A stretch of 64,000 nucleotides of DNA from Anaspis maculata (taxonomy: Eukaryota; Arthropoda; Insecta; Coleoptera; Scraptiidae), in NCBI GenBank assembly GCA_949128115.1, contig OX421965.1, forward strand, positions 11,749,420-11,813,419, read 5' to 3'. The number at the start of each line of letters is the position of its first letter. Position 1 is the first letter of the stretch. Position numbers and translations under genes: made by a program. The notes beneath the pieces were generated by a model. It did no database searches. It saw nothing but the letters and a program-made list of their open reading frames with translations, and was not told where the DNA came from. This document shows positions 14,860 through 27,555 of this stretch, one piece after another.

Positions 14860-16290
14860 ACTAATCAACAGTGGTCTATTCTTTCCCATTTTTAGTCGGC
14901 TATCCAAATAGCGGAAGAATTAGATCGCTATGTCTTCGGGTTTATGTTTTCCATTTATCTCTTACTTTAAGGGCAGCCTGTGAGGGTGACAGCATTCGGC
15001 AAAGTAACTGTTGCACAGTTTGAGTTGGGAGTTTCTAAATGTTCAAGGAAATATGACAATCAGTGAAAATTGTGAAAGTTGCATTTTTTTTGTTTGGGGG
15101 CGGGAGCTGAAAGCGGCGACTAATCAAAAGTGGCCTATCTCTTCCCATTTTTAGTCAGCTATCTATATAGCGGAACAATTAGATCGCTATGTCTTTAGGG
15201 TTATCTTTTACATTTATCTCTTACTTTGGGGGCGGCGTGTGGGAGCGGCAGAGTTTGACAAAGAAATTCTTCCACAGTTTGAGTTTGGAGTTTCTGAATG
15301 TTTGAGGTAACATTAAAATGTAAAGCAGTGGAAATTATTGAAAGTTGCACTTTTTCTTCTGGGGGTGGAAGTTGAAGGCGGCGCCATATCAAAAAAAAGC
15401 CTATTCTTTCCCATTTTTAGTTAGCTATCCATATAGCGAAAGAATTAGATCGTTATGTCTTCGGGTTTATGTTTTTCATTCATCTCTCACTTTGAGGGCA
15501 GCGTGTGGGGGCGGCAGCATTCGGCAAAGTAACTGTCGCACAGTTTGAGTTGAGAGTTTCTAAATGTAAGGGAAATATGACAATCAGTGAAAATTGTGAA
15601 AGTTGCATTTTTGTTTGTTTGGAGGCGGCAGCTGGAGGCGGCGGCTAATCAAAAGTGGCCTATCTTTTTCCAATTCCAGTCAGCTATCAATACAGTGAAA
15701 GAATTAGATCGCTATGTCTTCAGGTTCATGTTTTACATTCATCTCTCACTTTGGGGGCGGCGTGTGGGAGCGGCAGAGTTTGGCAAAGAAATTCTTGCAC
15801 AGTTTGAGTCAAGAGTTTCTGAATGTTCGAGGTAACATTATGAGCTCAATCAGTGAAAATTGTTGAAAGTTGCACTTTTTCTCTTATGGGGGCAGAAGCT
15901 GGAGGCGGCGCCATATCAAAAGTAGCCTATCTTTTTCCATTTTTAGTTAGCTATCCATATAGCGAAAAATTTAGATCGCTATGTCTTCGGGTTCATGTTT
16001 TTCATTTATCTCTTACTCTGGGGGCGGCGTGTGGGAGCGGCAGCGTTCGGCTGAGCAAATGTTGCATAATTTGAGTTGGCAGTTCCTAATGTTTAAGGGA
16101 TCATCTCAATCAGTAACATTTGTGAAAGTTGCACTTTTTATCGTTTGGGGGCGGAATCTGAGGGCGGCGACTAACCAAAAGTAGCCTATCCTTTCCCATT
16201 TTCAGTCAGCTATTCATATACCAAAAGAATTAGATCGCTATGTCTTCGGGTTAATGTTTTTAATTTTAAAGTGATTGGGGGCGGTTTTTA
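14860..16290. repeat. Tandem array with a two-unit higher-order period (259 + 267 bp)
   Basis: The marker TAGATCGYTATGTCTT occurs at 14921, 15180, 15446, 15705, 15972 and 16231, with spacings 259, 266, 259, 267 and 259. Two unit types alternate: type 1 carries a GCATTCGGCAAAGTAACTGT-like segment (about 14990, 15520, 16040) and type 2 an AGTTTGRCAAAGAAATTCTT segment (about 15255, 15777). Each unit has G-rich words such as GGGGGCGG and GGCGGC. This is a higher-order repeat, as in satellite DNA, but short and inside a mobile element. Confidence 0.9.
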
Positions 16291-16574
16291 GCAGTTTTTT
16301 CATGTCGGCGGCGCATATTGGAGACGGAATGTTTCTTGGCTTACGTTTATAAGTGGCAACTATGTATTATTCAAAAAATGAGAACACCAGAGCATCAGGT
16401 CTGGTAGAAAGTGCAATATTACGTTATTTCAAGTTTATCGGGGGCGGTTTTCTCTATGTTGGCGGCGCAATATGGACATCTATTATAGCCTAGCCCTCCC
16501 AAGGGAGTGACAGCTATGTAACAGCGAAAAAATTAGAAAGCTAGGTCGTCTAGTTTGGGAGGAGTTCGAGGAAC

Positions 16575-16602
16575 GGACGGACGGACGGACGGACGGACGG
16601 AC
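16575..16602. repeat. (GGAC)7 microsatellite
   Basis: Seven uninterrupted GGAC units near the start of the left long arm of the composite element. Confidence 0.95.
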
Positions 16603-19299
16603 AAAGCGGTTGCAATATAGTGGGGACGGTACGCGACGAAAATCCCTTGGATACTGCACTTTTGAGTAGAGTTATGAAACTTGACACATAGTTTCTAGGG
16701 ACCATAAGAAGAAAATGTCGCCCGATGTTCCCAGAAAAATTTTCGACGGAATTCGTTATATAGGCCCCTTTTTCCAAAATGGCGTCCACATTTTGAAAAT
16801 TGGCGATTGGTCGTACAGTGGCGCGCAAAGTATCAATTCCTAACATTTTGACCATGAAGAGTTGATTCAAGCCACCCCTGACTCGATCCATCTGATATTT
16901 TGGCCATTTGGGCCTTTTTTTCCAAAATGGCAGCCAAACTTCGAAAGTTGGAATTTGGTCGTATAGTGGCCTGCAAGGCGTCAATTCTGGACATTTCGAC
17001 CATGACAAGTCGATTTAGGCCTACCCCGACTCTGCCCAACCTAAATTTTGACCTCAATACTCAATAATTATAGTGCTGATTTAGAATTTATTTATTTTTA
17101 TCTTGAGAAGGGTTGTGGAAAACCCGAGGGAAAACTACTTCTTGGACTTTCTGTGTGTCCAACATGTGAGTAATCCGGAGAGCAGAATCACTACATTTTT
17201 CCGAAGGAATGAAAGGCTCCCCCAGTGGCAAAACCTATTTCACGCATGTATAAAACTGTGACAACCATAAAAAACGTCGAAAGTACATACCTATATACCA
17301 ACTGCAAGTTGTTTAAGAATTTTTTCATCAGTGCAGAAGAAATTTGGCATGTTGATCAGGAATAAACTCTTGCAAGGTTTGATTTTCTGCATGAGAGAGC
17401 GTCCCACTGATGTCGAGCATCTGAGTTGACTGTGCGCTGATATGGGGTGCAATTTATTTGAAAATTTGCACGTTTGCACGAAGTATCAATCCGTAACATT
17501 TTGACTATGACGAGTTGATTCAAACCACCTCTGACTCGATTCGGCTGATATTTGGGCCATTGAGGCCTTCTTTCCAAAATGGCAGCCAAACCTCGAAAAT
17601 CGGCAGGTAGTCGTATAGGGACACACAAGGTATCCATTCCTGAACATTTCAACCATTGCGAGTCGATTAATATCATTCCCGACTCGACTTGACTCAAATT
17701 TTGGCCTCGATCCCCATTTATAGTCCTGTCCTCCTGTCAGTGAAGATCTCGTGGCATCAAAACCGCAAGAAATTTCGAAGTGCAAGTTGTTTGAATATGT
17801 ACGGAAAGGGATCGAGATGAGCGGTTTTTAGAGATTTATACGTCGATAAGAGTTGTACTTGAAGAGATTTGAGCAGAAGACAATCACAATGTACCTCTTA
17901 TTGAATCGTAGTACTGTTTATAAAAATGTCTGCAAGTTTCTAGTGTGTCCAAGGCACAAAGATCTCTCCTATAGGTCTTAGTTTGTCCCATGTTACACAT
18001 TTTTGGGAAAATGTAGGTATAGTTTTAGATTTTTTGCACTTATAGCCGTAAAGTCCCTCTTCCTGAATCCTGATTCACAATCAGATTTTTTAGTGTCTAT
18101 GGCAGAAGAATATTATACCTTCGAGAAAAGCATTACAGCTTTAGCGCTTTATGGACATAGTTCTTTCCCAACCTTGGTATATGTAAGTGACAAAACGAGT
18201 ATAATGCAACATGTAGAAATTGGATCACCTACAAGAATAAGAATTGAAAAGGGATTCAGGATTGGTGAGAGTTCTGTTCTTCACCAATGTAATAGATAAA
18301 GAAAACAGTAAAGAAGAATGTAGGTGAGCGTCTCGCACAATCGCACAAACGCAAACGTGCAAATTTTTAAATAAGTTACCTATTACATCCCATATCGACG
18401 CCATATCGAAGTCTGAGGTCTGAGAGGCAGGGAGAAGTCTAACCTCCAAACACCACTGAGAAACAGCAAATAACACGCGATAGAGCGCAGATTCCTCAGT
18501 CACTATTATTTCTGGTTAACGTAATATGTAACCCGACTTGTCTTTTAGCACAAATACAAATTCTGGAACAACTTGCAATTGATGTGTATGTACTTTCGAC
18601 ATTTTTTTATGGTTTTGACAGTTTTATACATGCGTGAAATAGGTTTTGCCAGTGGGATGGGGGGCCTTTTATTTCTTTGGAAAAATGTAGTAATTCTGCT
18701 CTCCAGATTACTCACATGTTGGATACACAGAAAGTCCAAGATGTGGTTTTCCACAACACTTCAAAAATTGAAAAATAAATTTCAGTATCAGCACTATAAT
18801 TGAGTATTGAGGCCAAAATGTAGGTTGGATGGAGTCGAGGTAGGCTTTAATCGACTTGTCATGGTCGAAATGTCAAGAATTGATACCTTGCAGGCCACTA
18901 CACGACCAAATGCCAACTTCCAAAGTTTGGCTGCCATTTTAGAAAAAAGGCCCAAATGGCCAAAATATCGAACGGATCAAGTCAGGGGTGGCTTTAGTCA
19001 ACTTGTCATGGTCAAAATGTTGGAAATTGATACTTTGCGCGCCACTGTACGACCAATCGCCAATTTTCAAAATTTGGTCGCCATTTTGGAAAAAGGGGCC
19101 TATATAACGGATTCCGTCGAATTTTTTTTTGGGAACATCGGGCGAAATTTCTTCCTATAGTCCCTAGAAACTATGTGCCAAGTTTCATAACTCTACTCAA
19201 AAGCGCAGTATCCAAAAGCGTACCGACCCCACTAATAGCGATTTTCATCAAGATGGAAAATGCGCTAAAAACACATGGCCCTTCTACACTTCCGTAGAT

Positions 19300-20130
19300 A
19301 GGCGTACCCTCACCAATACTCTTTGTTGAAACTTCAAAATCTCTACGACAAAATGGATAGAGAAGTTATAGGAGTGCGCTTGTCTCGGCGCTTGTGACAC
19401 CCGGTGTATTTGAGTGACGCACGCGATCACGAACCGATCGAGTTCTGGATTGAGCTCGATGTTGTTTACTAATCTCCGCGAGAGCGAATCCCAAAGGTGT
19501 TATTGCCCACACACACACACATCACGGAAGAATACAGAAAGGTGTGCGATTTTAGAGGAACAACCTTGGCCAGGTATGGAAATGGCGCACAATTTTGCCA
19601 GAAGCTGAAAAATAACGCAAAGCAAAAATAATGTAAAACTCGTTCTCGAGAGTGAGAGTAAGGTGGGCCTTTGACACAAGGATTTTCGAATGGAATCCAA
19701 GCGTAAAACAACAAGACAATAATAATATCACTATTATAGAGTATCTAGCTAGCTGGTTGCAACCCCCGAATGCACGACTCTTGAATTTTGTGAATATATT
19801 GAACTTTGTTGGGTTTTCAATAAATATTCAATATTTTTACTTTGTACGCTAAAAACGCCGTCCGCCACAACAAAGCTATTTGCATAAATTAAGACAATTT
19901 TTAGAAACGTAGATATACTTACATTATACACGTTATTCACACGTGAACACATGAGAAAAAAGCGTTTCGGTGCCAAATTTACGGTACAAGGTGCGAAGAC
20001 TGCGAAGCAATAAACTGCTGAAATTTTGAAAAATAGCATAACATTTTTTTTTCACTACTAGCCGTGAAGTACATCATTATTAACCTGTTCCTCAACTGGG
20101 ATGGCGATTTTCAAGTAGTAAAAAAAATTC
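19300..20130. other. Intronic DNA without a recognised element
   Basis: A short (CA)n run near 19509-19520. No gene or terminal repeats seen. Confidence 0.45.
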
Positions 20131-20262
20131 TATATAAACCACGGTCGAGAAAATTATTATAGCTTCAGCGCCTTATATCCCTCAGCTGCGCTTCGGGATC
20201 TAAACTGGCGCTTCAGCTATAATAATACTTTCTCAACCTTGGTATATAATATACTATTATTT
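20131..20262. mobile_element. Small foldback (MITE-like), about 130 bp
   Basis: The left arm ATATAAACCACGGTCGAGAA...ATTATTATAGCTTCAGCGCC is repeated inverted as GGCGCTTCAGCTATAATAAT...CAACCTTGGTATATA. A related CCTTGGTATAT word occurs at 18175 and a related foldback with CCAAGG ends at 34210-34350, so this is a small family. Confidence 0.7.
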
Positions 20263-21254
20263 CGATAAGCTCCGTTATGAGTTAATGGCATGCTATAATG
20301 GGGGCCTTAGCCAGAAACACTCATATGATCCGGAAATCATGCTTCTTGTTGCTTGCATAGCTCAGGAAGGAAAGGTATTTTCGCAAGGCAACGGCATTGA
20401 CATTAAATATTAATATTCATGGAGCATTGCGTTCTTTTCTTTTTATCATGACGGAACTAAATTATCTATGTTGAGAAATGGAATGAGCAATCGATAATTT
20501 TCTCTTCATTCTATTCTAGTCTAGGTATCAATAATTCAGAAATATCAAAATGCAACGGGAATTTCCACTTGTCATCAGGAAGATACGTACTCGTCAAGGA
20601 CCTATAGGACGGCAAGAATTTTATCGTGCTTATAATTTCTCTAATCTTACTCCTAATTTTATTCAGCTCTAGTACTGGAATGAAAATTCAATTCTACTTT
20701 CAGCACCAGTGTTATAATTTATTTTTTAACAAATATACTAACTCAGTTGTTCAGGTTAGGCCAAAAATCAGGGTAAGTTTTGAAAAGGAGGTAAGTAACT
20801 CTTTGATACGAAAAGAGTTTGTTTTTTTCCTTTGGCCTTGCATTTTGGCATTGACCACGTCAAGAGTTTTGAAATTTCGTTTTTTAACAATGAACTAGAA
20901 ACAATGGAGATTTGATCAATAACAATCACTGAAAACGATATCTTCTGAATTCCCTATAAGTTTGCCGCTTTGCAAAGCTCAGCTCTTTCGAGAACGTTTT
21001 TCATTACGACTCCTAATATAAGATTTCTGGCTGCAGCGCTCGGACTTCATCAGCTTCAAAGTGACCTGCATCTGCCGGATAGTTCGAGGTCTATCATTCT
21101 GATAACTGACGGTCTTTCAGGCACCCCCTTAAGAAGAAGTCGGGGGCTGTAGCATCGGGCTAATGTGGATGTGGTGCCCAGGTGAATGCGGAATTGCCCG
21201 AAATTATTCGCTCCTCGTAAGTATGTCTCTAACGATGGTCATGGTGGCTGGCTC
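20263..21254. other. Intronic DNA without a recognised element
   Basis: Short reading frames near 20970-21150 show no family signature. Nothing else recognised. Confidence 0.45.
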
Positions 21255-21256
21255 TA

Positions 21257-21905
21257 CAGGGTGTCTCGAAACTCGCGCCTCAAAGCTCCACTCGGTATAT
21301 GGAATCTTCTATTAAGCCCCCAAAAATTGAATAAAAAAAAATTTCGACTTTTTTTAAGTTATGGAGGGTCAAAGGTTGGTCCTTCGAACCCTTCTAGTTT
21401 CGTTATTTCAAAAGGTTATTGTAATCTGTTTATGGCATAATATTGAGTGAAAAATATCAACCACTGGATGTGTACTAAATTTCCATTTACTATACAGGGT
21501 AAGTGATAAACCACTAAAATTATTTGCCTTCAAAAATGCCTGCAAACGTTTCTTTTGATCCCTTAACCAATGTAGAGTAGACAATAACACGGTTTTGTTC
21601 TAAAGATTTTTTTTGGGAGGAGTTTTTTACCGAAATTGGATTTTTTAGTGTATGACTCCACCCTGTGTAGTAAATGGAAATTTAGTACACATTCAGCGGT
21701 TGATATTTTTTACTCAATATTATGCCATAAACAGTTCAGAAAAATCTTTTAAAATAACGAAAACAGAAGGGTTCGATGGACCAACCTTTGACCCTCCATA
21801 ACTTGAAAAATAAAAGTCGAAAACATTTTTTATCAACTTTTGGGGTCTTCACAGAAGATTCCATATACCGAGTGGAGCTGTGGGGCGCGAGTTTTGAGAC
21901 ACCTG
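21257..21905. mobile_element. Foldback element, CAGGGTG family (649 bp)
   Basis: It starts CAGGGTGTCTCGAAACTCGC after TA (21255-21256) and ends GCGAGTTTTGAGACACCTG before TA (21906-21907). Arms of about 235 bp on each side; the centre is occupied by a second, smaller CAGGGT element at 21495-21665. No coding capacity. Confidence 0.85.
21495..21665. mobile_element. Small CAGGGT element at the apex of the preceding foldback
   Basis: CAGGGTAAGTGATAAACCAC on the left and ...GTGTATGACTCCACCCTG on the right give a TIR of about 25 bp. The outer foldback arms (GTACTAAATTTCCATTTAC and its complement) abut it directly. TA precedes it; the right flank reads TGTA. Confidence 0.7.
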
Positions 21906-21907
21906 TA

Positions 21908-23320
21908 TATGGAATACATATATTGTTGGAACCACATCACATGGTCATCTTCTGCAGCAGGGCGTAAATTTTTTCAACACAGTCCGATATCTTCTACTGG
22001 TAGACGATATGCTCGTTTAGTAGAAATAATCTATGTGAAAGAATTCATGCCTAAACAAAGCAAGACTAAGCAAGCATGCCTAAACAAGCCTTAGCGACAA
22101 AAAAGTTATTTGCTTTTCAAAACCTACTCTGATTTTCGGCCCACCTTATAGTAAAAAGGTATTGAATTTGAAAGCTTCGGGCAAAAAGTGTTAGAGGAAA
22201 ATAATTTGCTTTGAGGTTCAGGATTTAAATCGCCGAACCGCAATGCGACGCTTGGATGCTTGATGTCCGGTCCATTCGAACACTGGGACCGTCCAGCGCA
22301 CGGTTCATCGAGATTTCTCTTTGACCGCCAACGCAGGTTCAGTATGTTACATAATTCTGTATCTCGCAATGAGATCGTCATGTGTATGCTATCTTTGTCT
22401 GTATCGATGAATTCCCTGTACCTCCCTCTTTGTCTACCTGCATTGACAAGTCGTTACGAGGATACAGAATACCCTTCTTAATACCCGGTGCCTGCGCTTA
22501 CGGCAAAGTATTTTACTTTTTTATTTTTTGTTTTGGCTCCCTCGAAGAGAAAGTCAGTTATATAGAGCTCTCACGTGAACGTGAACATAGCATACGTACA
22601 TACACCAGGACAAAATTGATCATTGAATTTTTAATTGCTTCTGCAAAACTCTGACGCACACACAGAATCCAATTGGGACGTTTATTATGTTTTGCGAAGC
22701 GGTTTGATGTACCTACCTACACAAAAAATTGTTGTGTAGAAAAAATATACCTTTGGTGTCCTATACTTATGGATTTTCTATTTCTGATGTGATTGAAAAA
22801 GTTGTTCAGTATAGAATCGGTTTTCGGGAGCTTTTTTTGAAATGTGAAAATTCAAGTTGCGGTTTTCTTAAAAGAAATGTACGGTCAATGCTATCTATTC
22901 AACTTTCAATACAATGCACCTACGTTTTTTCAATGGAGGGATGCCATTCAGTTTTCTGTTTTCAAAAAAGCAACCAAAACCCGTTTCCAGTGAACCATAC
23001 TCCATCAGTCGCATCCAGAAATTTCTTGAACGTATCAACTTCTTCGATATATTAAGGTATTGTATCGTATGATCACCGAAGACGATCGGTTGAATAGAAA
23101 CAATCTTTGACAAAAATAAATATGCACGGGCCACGAAACTGCTCTGAGATAACGACGCGCAAATATGCGCTGTGGTTCTTAACATTTACGTCATTTTGGA
23201 TCTAATTAAGCTATGGGTTTGATTTTTTTCCATTTGAAGTACTGAGAGATCTTGTAACAGCGTTGAAACAATTGTTAAATTATTAATTAATTTATAGCCC
23301 AGGAAACATCTTTTTCAGCT
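21908..23320. other. Intronic DNA without a recognised element
   Basis: Nothing recognised in 1.4 kb on either strand beyond short open frames. Confidence 0.45.
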
Positions 23321-24436
23321 GAACTGCTCAACAACTGGAATGACGGTATCGAAAATTTTGCCTTTTTTCAAAATGACGTAACTTTGGATTGACACAACCG
23401 ATTTTGAATTTGTTTTCACAGTTTTTTTAGATCCATTTTTCAGCAATCCATCCCATGGACAAGATCTTGTTTTCAGTTTCAACTACTTTTTTCTACAGGG
23501 TGGAATGTAAAACATTGCAAAATTGTGCGGAGTTCCACCGATCCCCGTTTCTGTAAAAAAAATTTTTTTTTGGAATTCTAATGAATTATTTATTAAGCCT
23601 GACGTATAGTCTCGAAACGGTTTTAGAATTTTCCAGGTCAGATGTCCAGCAATGACGATATGATTTTTTTCACTTTCCCGACCCACCAAAATCTGTTCAC
23701 GGGATAAAAAGTTGGGAAATTTGTAGTTTTTCCAGAGGAAAAAACACGAAAACCGTGAGTCCGATTTAAAAAATTTTTCCTTTAAAAATTAATTCAATTT
23801 TTTCTCAAACTTTTATTCCCAGCATGTCTGCACCTAAAATGGATATTTCGTGGGGCTCATCGCATGTCGAAGTTTACACTGCAGTTTATTCAAATTCACA
23901 GATTGTCCAAATTCCATTTTGTAAAATTACCGTCAGGAAACCTAAACCTTGTCGATTCTGAAGATGGATCTACACGTTGGAAATGGTCTTAATCGTCATA
24001 GGGGACCTCAAAACGGATATATCTGTCGAAATCTCAAGAACAATTTTCAGCGCGTTCACAATACTTCCCCTCTTCGTTGGGTGGTGGGTCGGGAAAGTAA
24101 GAAAATCATATCGCCATTGTTGGACTTCTATCTGGAAAATTCAAAAACCGTTTCGAGACTAGACATCAGGCTTCATGAATAATTCATTAGAACTCGAAAA
24201 AAATTTTTTTAGAGAAACGGGTCGGTCAAACTTAGCACAATTCTGCAATGTTTTACATTCCACCCTGTAAAAAGATAATTGGAATTAAAAACCTAATCTC
24301 GTCAATGGGATAGATTGCCAAAAGATAGATATAAAAAACTGTGAAAACACATTCAAAATCGGTTGTGGCAATCTAAAGTTACGTAATTTTGAAAAAGGGC
24401 AAAATTTTCGATACCGTCATTCCAGTTGTTGAACAG
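23321..24436. repeat. Inverted repeat shell around a CAGGGTG element
   Basis: The outer arms, 23321-23493 and 24270-24436, are inverted copies (GAACTGCTCAACAACTGGA versus TCCAGTTGTTGAACAGTTT) and abut the inner element at 23496-24267 directly. The outer boundaries are not sharply defined and no outer target duplication was found. Confidence 0.75.
23496..24267. mobile_element. CAGGGTG foldback with loop related to the 4.6/11.6-kb repeat
   Basis: CAGGGTGGAATGTAAAACAT after TA (23494-23495) and TGTTTTACATTCCACCCTG before TA (24268-24269). Arms of about 190 bp. The roughly 380-bp loop contains GGAAATGGTCTTAATCG and GGGGACCTCAAAACGGATAT, the reverse complement of a block in the long direct repeats, and ends at the same TCGGGAAAGT motif. 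Confidence 0.82.
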
Positions 24437-24930
24437 TTTATTAATGCATCGTCCTTTACAGTAAGCGACGAAATTTTTTATTTATGAAAATTTCTATATA
24501 GAACCAGTGAAGCAAAACTAAATGGAGCATCAGGAGTATTCGGAAAAAAAATTGACTTCGAACTTATAGTTTTTTTAGAATGATTTTTTTCGACGCATCA
24601 ACTTTGAACAGCGCGCGGGGCAGGGTAACGTAGCACGCAACTACTAACTGTCCAAAACCCACTCGAAGTGAGGTGGACATTTTTAATGTGAAACTGAGCT
24701 GTCACAAAAATGATAATCAGATATTTTTTGTTCTTTACAACATTTTGATGGAAATGAAACGACATATTCCCAGCTAATTTCTATATAGTAAATGTCCTAT
24801 TTCAGACACTTGCTTTGCTCGTGTCTCTCAAACTTTCAAAGTGGTGAAATAATCACCCGTTTTCCTCAAGTAGCGCTGGATACCATTTTCTTCTACTTTC
24901 GTTTCCTTACTTTTTGCAGAAATGGCTATA

Positions 24931-26445
24931 CAGGGTGGTGAAAATTTCGATGCTCACCATTGGTATCTTCGAAACGGTAAGAGATACGAGGTCGGTTAAA
25001 TCAGAGAAAAGTTGCGCATTTGTGTGGGGATTGCGAATCTGAAAAGAGACTTTGAATATTTTGATTGGTTCCCGATTTATCACGAAAAAACTGAAAATTC
25101 TGATTTCAGAAATTATTTTTTATCTTTCTAACCATTCAAGCTATTTTGATCAAACTTAGTAGTTCTAGGTTTTTGACCACTCCGAGTCGAATAACGTTGA
25201 CAGAAATTTTTCAGGCCTTCTAGATTTCAAATTATGATAGTCAACTTTTCTTTTTCTTATGGCCGTCATATTGGATTTTTACACTAATAGATAGAGAAAA
25301 AAATTAGTTTTCCGAATTAGTACCCAACATGTTCTTTTTATGACATTTTTAGCGTCAAATTTCGATTTTTTCGTAAATTATTGACAAAATCGGGAATGCT
25401 TTGAAAAACAATTGAAATATTGTCTATAGCAACAACAAAAAAATGACGGATGGTGTGCAATTGACGTATCTAACTTCTTAATCGTGTTTTGTGCTTGTTT
25501 GTACCGAGAGTTCATAAATTAAATGGGTCAAGAGTGTCTGTTAGTTTAAAAACGTCTGTCGGAACAAGCATCGTTCTTGTTAAAGTTTTACAAATTCATT
25601 ACAAAAGGAGTAAGGATTACCCTAGTTTCGACAGACGTTTTTGAATTCACAGGCACCCTTGACTCATAACTCTCGGTACAAACAAGCACAAAACACGATT
25701 AATGGCGGCTTAACAGAACTTCGTTTGTCGCCGGCGACAGTGTCGCTGGCCAATAGGACTCGATCTGCCTGTACTTCCCTACCTCCCCCCATAATTTTCG
25801 CGACACGAGTTTCTGTCGTCGTGTCGTTCAAATTATTCAACTACAGTGGAGTGGGGGACTGTCGCCGGCGAGAACCGAAGTTCTGTAAAGCCGCCATAAG
25901 AAGTTAGATACGTCAATTGCACACAATCTGTCACTTTTTATTGTTGCTATTGATAATATTTCAATTGTTTTCCAAAGCATTCCCGATTTTGTCAATAATT
26001 TACAAAAATTTCGGAATTTGACGCTGAAAATGTCATGAAAAGAACATGTTTAGTACTAATTCGGAAAGCTAATTTTTTTCTCTATCTATTAGTGCAAAAA
26101 TACAATATGGCGGCCATAAGAAAAAGAAAAGTTGACTATCATAATTTGAAATCTAGAAGGCCTGAAAAATTTCTGTCAACGTTATACGACTCGGAGTGGT
26201 CAAAAACCTAAAACTACTAAGTTTGATCAAAATAGCTTGAATGATTGGAAAGATAAAAAATAATTTCTGAAATCAGAATTTTCAGTTTTTTCGTGATAAA
26301 TCGGGAACCAATCAAAATATTTGAAGTCTCTTTTCAGATTCGCAATCCCCACAAAAATGCGCAACTTTTTCCTAATTTAACCGACCTCGTATCTCTTACC
26401 GTTTCAAAGATACCAATGGTGAGCATCGAAATTTTCACCACCCTG
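24931..26445. mobile_element. Large CAGGGTG foldback (1515 bp)
   Basis: CAGGGTGGTGAAAATTTCGA after TATA (24927-24930), and TCGAAATTTTCACCACCCTG before TATA. The arms (about 24931-25555 and 25620-26445) are long inverted copies with low divergence by eye. The right arm is longer because of a 194-bp MITE at 25703-25896. No transposase. Confidence 0.87.
25703..25896. mobile_element. PIF/Harbinger-like MITE, TAA target duplication
   Basis: The ends TGGCGGCTTAACAGAACTTC and GAAGTTCTGTAAAGCCGCCA are inverted repeats, flanked by TAA at 25700-25702 and 25897-25899. The other foldback arm reads AAACACGATTAAGAAGT (reverse complement, about 25470-25490) with a single TAA and no insertion, a direct empty-site control. 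A 3-bp T-A duplication fits PIF/Harbinger. Confidence 0.85.
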
Positions 26446-26544
26446 TATATCAGGTGACATTTGGCAAGTATGCTTCGCTATCCCTCAGTTCCAATGAGTT
26501 TACAGGACAACAACGGAACAATGTTGATATCATACTTATTGTAT

Positions 26545-27024
26545 TGTTACGTATTTCGCGTACGGGTTCGAATATAATTGAGACGATCGTTTTAAACACA
26601 CACTGTTTATAACTGCGTCCTACAATAAATACACGCCAACAATTCCGCTCCCTACCATTTCGCATTCTAATTCATAACTGCCTGTCGCATTGAGAACGGT
26701 GCTTTTATATGCCTCCGATTAGCGTTCCCGAACTTTCCATCATCTTCCAACAATTTCCATAGTGGCCCGGCATATGCGGTTTCTAGACGACTCCTGAATA
26801 ATCACACACACCTTTCGCGTGCTTTCCGTGGGTTCTGGAGTCTGCACCTCCACCAAAATGGACAGATGTGTCTCGATCGAGCGTTGAAGGTTCCTAATGC
26901 TAAGCCATCGCGTATACTTCTGGAATGCACGATCGCTCCGCACTTCTACGCTGCTATCTAATGGATGGAAGAATCCAGAGAGATCGCGTGTTCACCAGTA
27001 TGCATGGAATAGCCGCTTGTAACA
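26545..27024 (-). mobile_element. Solo LTR B (Ty3/gypsy-type)
   Basis: On the plus strand it begins TGTTACGTATTTCGCGTACG and ends CCGCTTGTAACA, with GTAT duplications at 26541-26544 and 27025-27028. Length 480 bp, in opposite orientation to copies at 10 kb and 41 kb. No adjacent internal domain. Confidence 0.88.
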
Positions 27025-27028
27025 GTAT

Positions 27029-27547
27029 GTTTGTAGGTTTATATTACGAAAAACGACTTAAAAGTTGGTAGGTATTGAACGTCGATTTAAGAGAATCCCT
27101 CAACCTTTACGACTTTGTCGACTATTATTGAAAACATATAAACAACAAAGACTGTTCAAGTGCCTATAATACACGTTATGTAGTCTATCTATCTACTTTT
27201 GTAAATAAATAATAATAAATACAGGTTCGAAAATTCGACAGGACAGAAGTATGGTGTGTACTGTAGATCTATTATTAGTTTGATACCTAAGCAATCACTA
27301 TTATTCTATGACGTGGATAAATTTTGAGGGCGATCTGATAAAGTGATATCTACACTCAACTTTGGAGATTAGACAAATGCACCATGTATTAAAATACACA
27401 CGTTATGGAAATGGTCGGGGATTTCTCGAGGCAAATCCTACCTGAGTCGGCTTGAGTGAAGTCTGGCCAATAATATATTATGGGGAGTACAACGATGGTA
27501 AATACAGAGGGCAACAGACCACCCCGAGGGTCGTTTAGGGTCCGGGG
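27029..27547. other. Spacer without a recognised element
   Basis: Nothing recognised. Confidence 0.45.
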
Positions 27548-27555
27548 AGCTCTAG

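Larger units (their letters stand above)
14290..19299. mobile_element. Composite foldback-type element of about 5 kb
   Basis: Outer inverted ends: CTACGGAAGCGCAGAAGGGC at 14292 and the complement ending CTTCCGTAG at 19297. Long inner arms are inverted copies of each other: about 16620-17330 and about 18545-19240. Left of the left arm, where the right side has only about 80 bp, sit a 302-bp palindrome and a tandem array, so the left side has been expanded. A further partial direct copy of the arm lies at about 17480-17730. Long TIRs with internal tandem repeats recall Drosophila FB elements, but no homology to them is claimed. No transposase seen and no convincing target duplication found. Confidence 0.65.

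Noticed and set aside
16550..19160. Frames repeated on both strands (such as MVKMLGIDTLRATVRPIANFQ)
   Set aside because: They arise from the inverted arms of one repeat; no domain, and frames are broken differently in each copy.
20970..21152. Small frame ending GTPLRRSRGL, considered as a helicase or Helitron remnant
   Set aside because: No motif of a replication initiator or helicase and no Helitron-type 3' hairpin with CTRR found.
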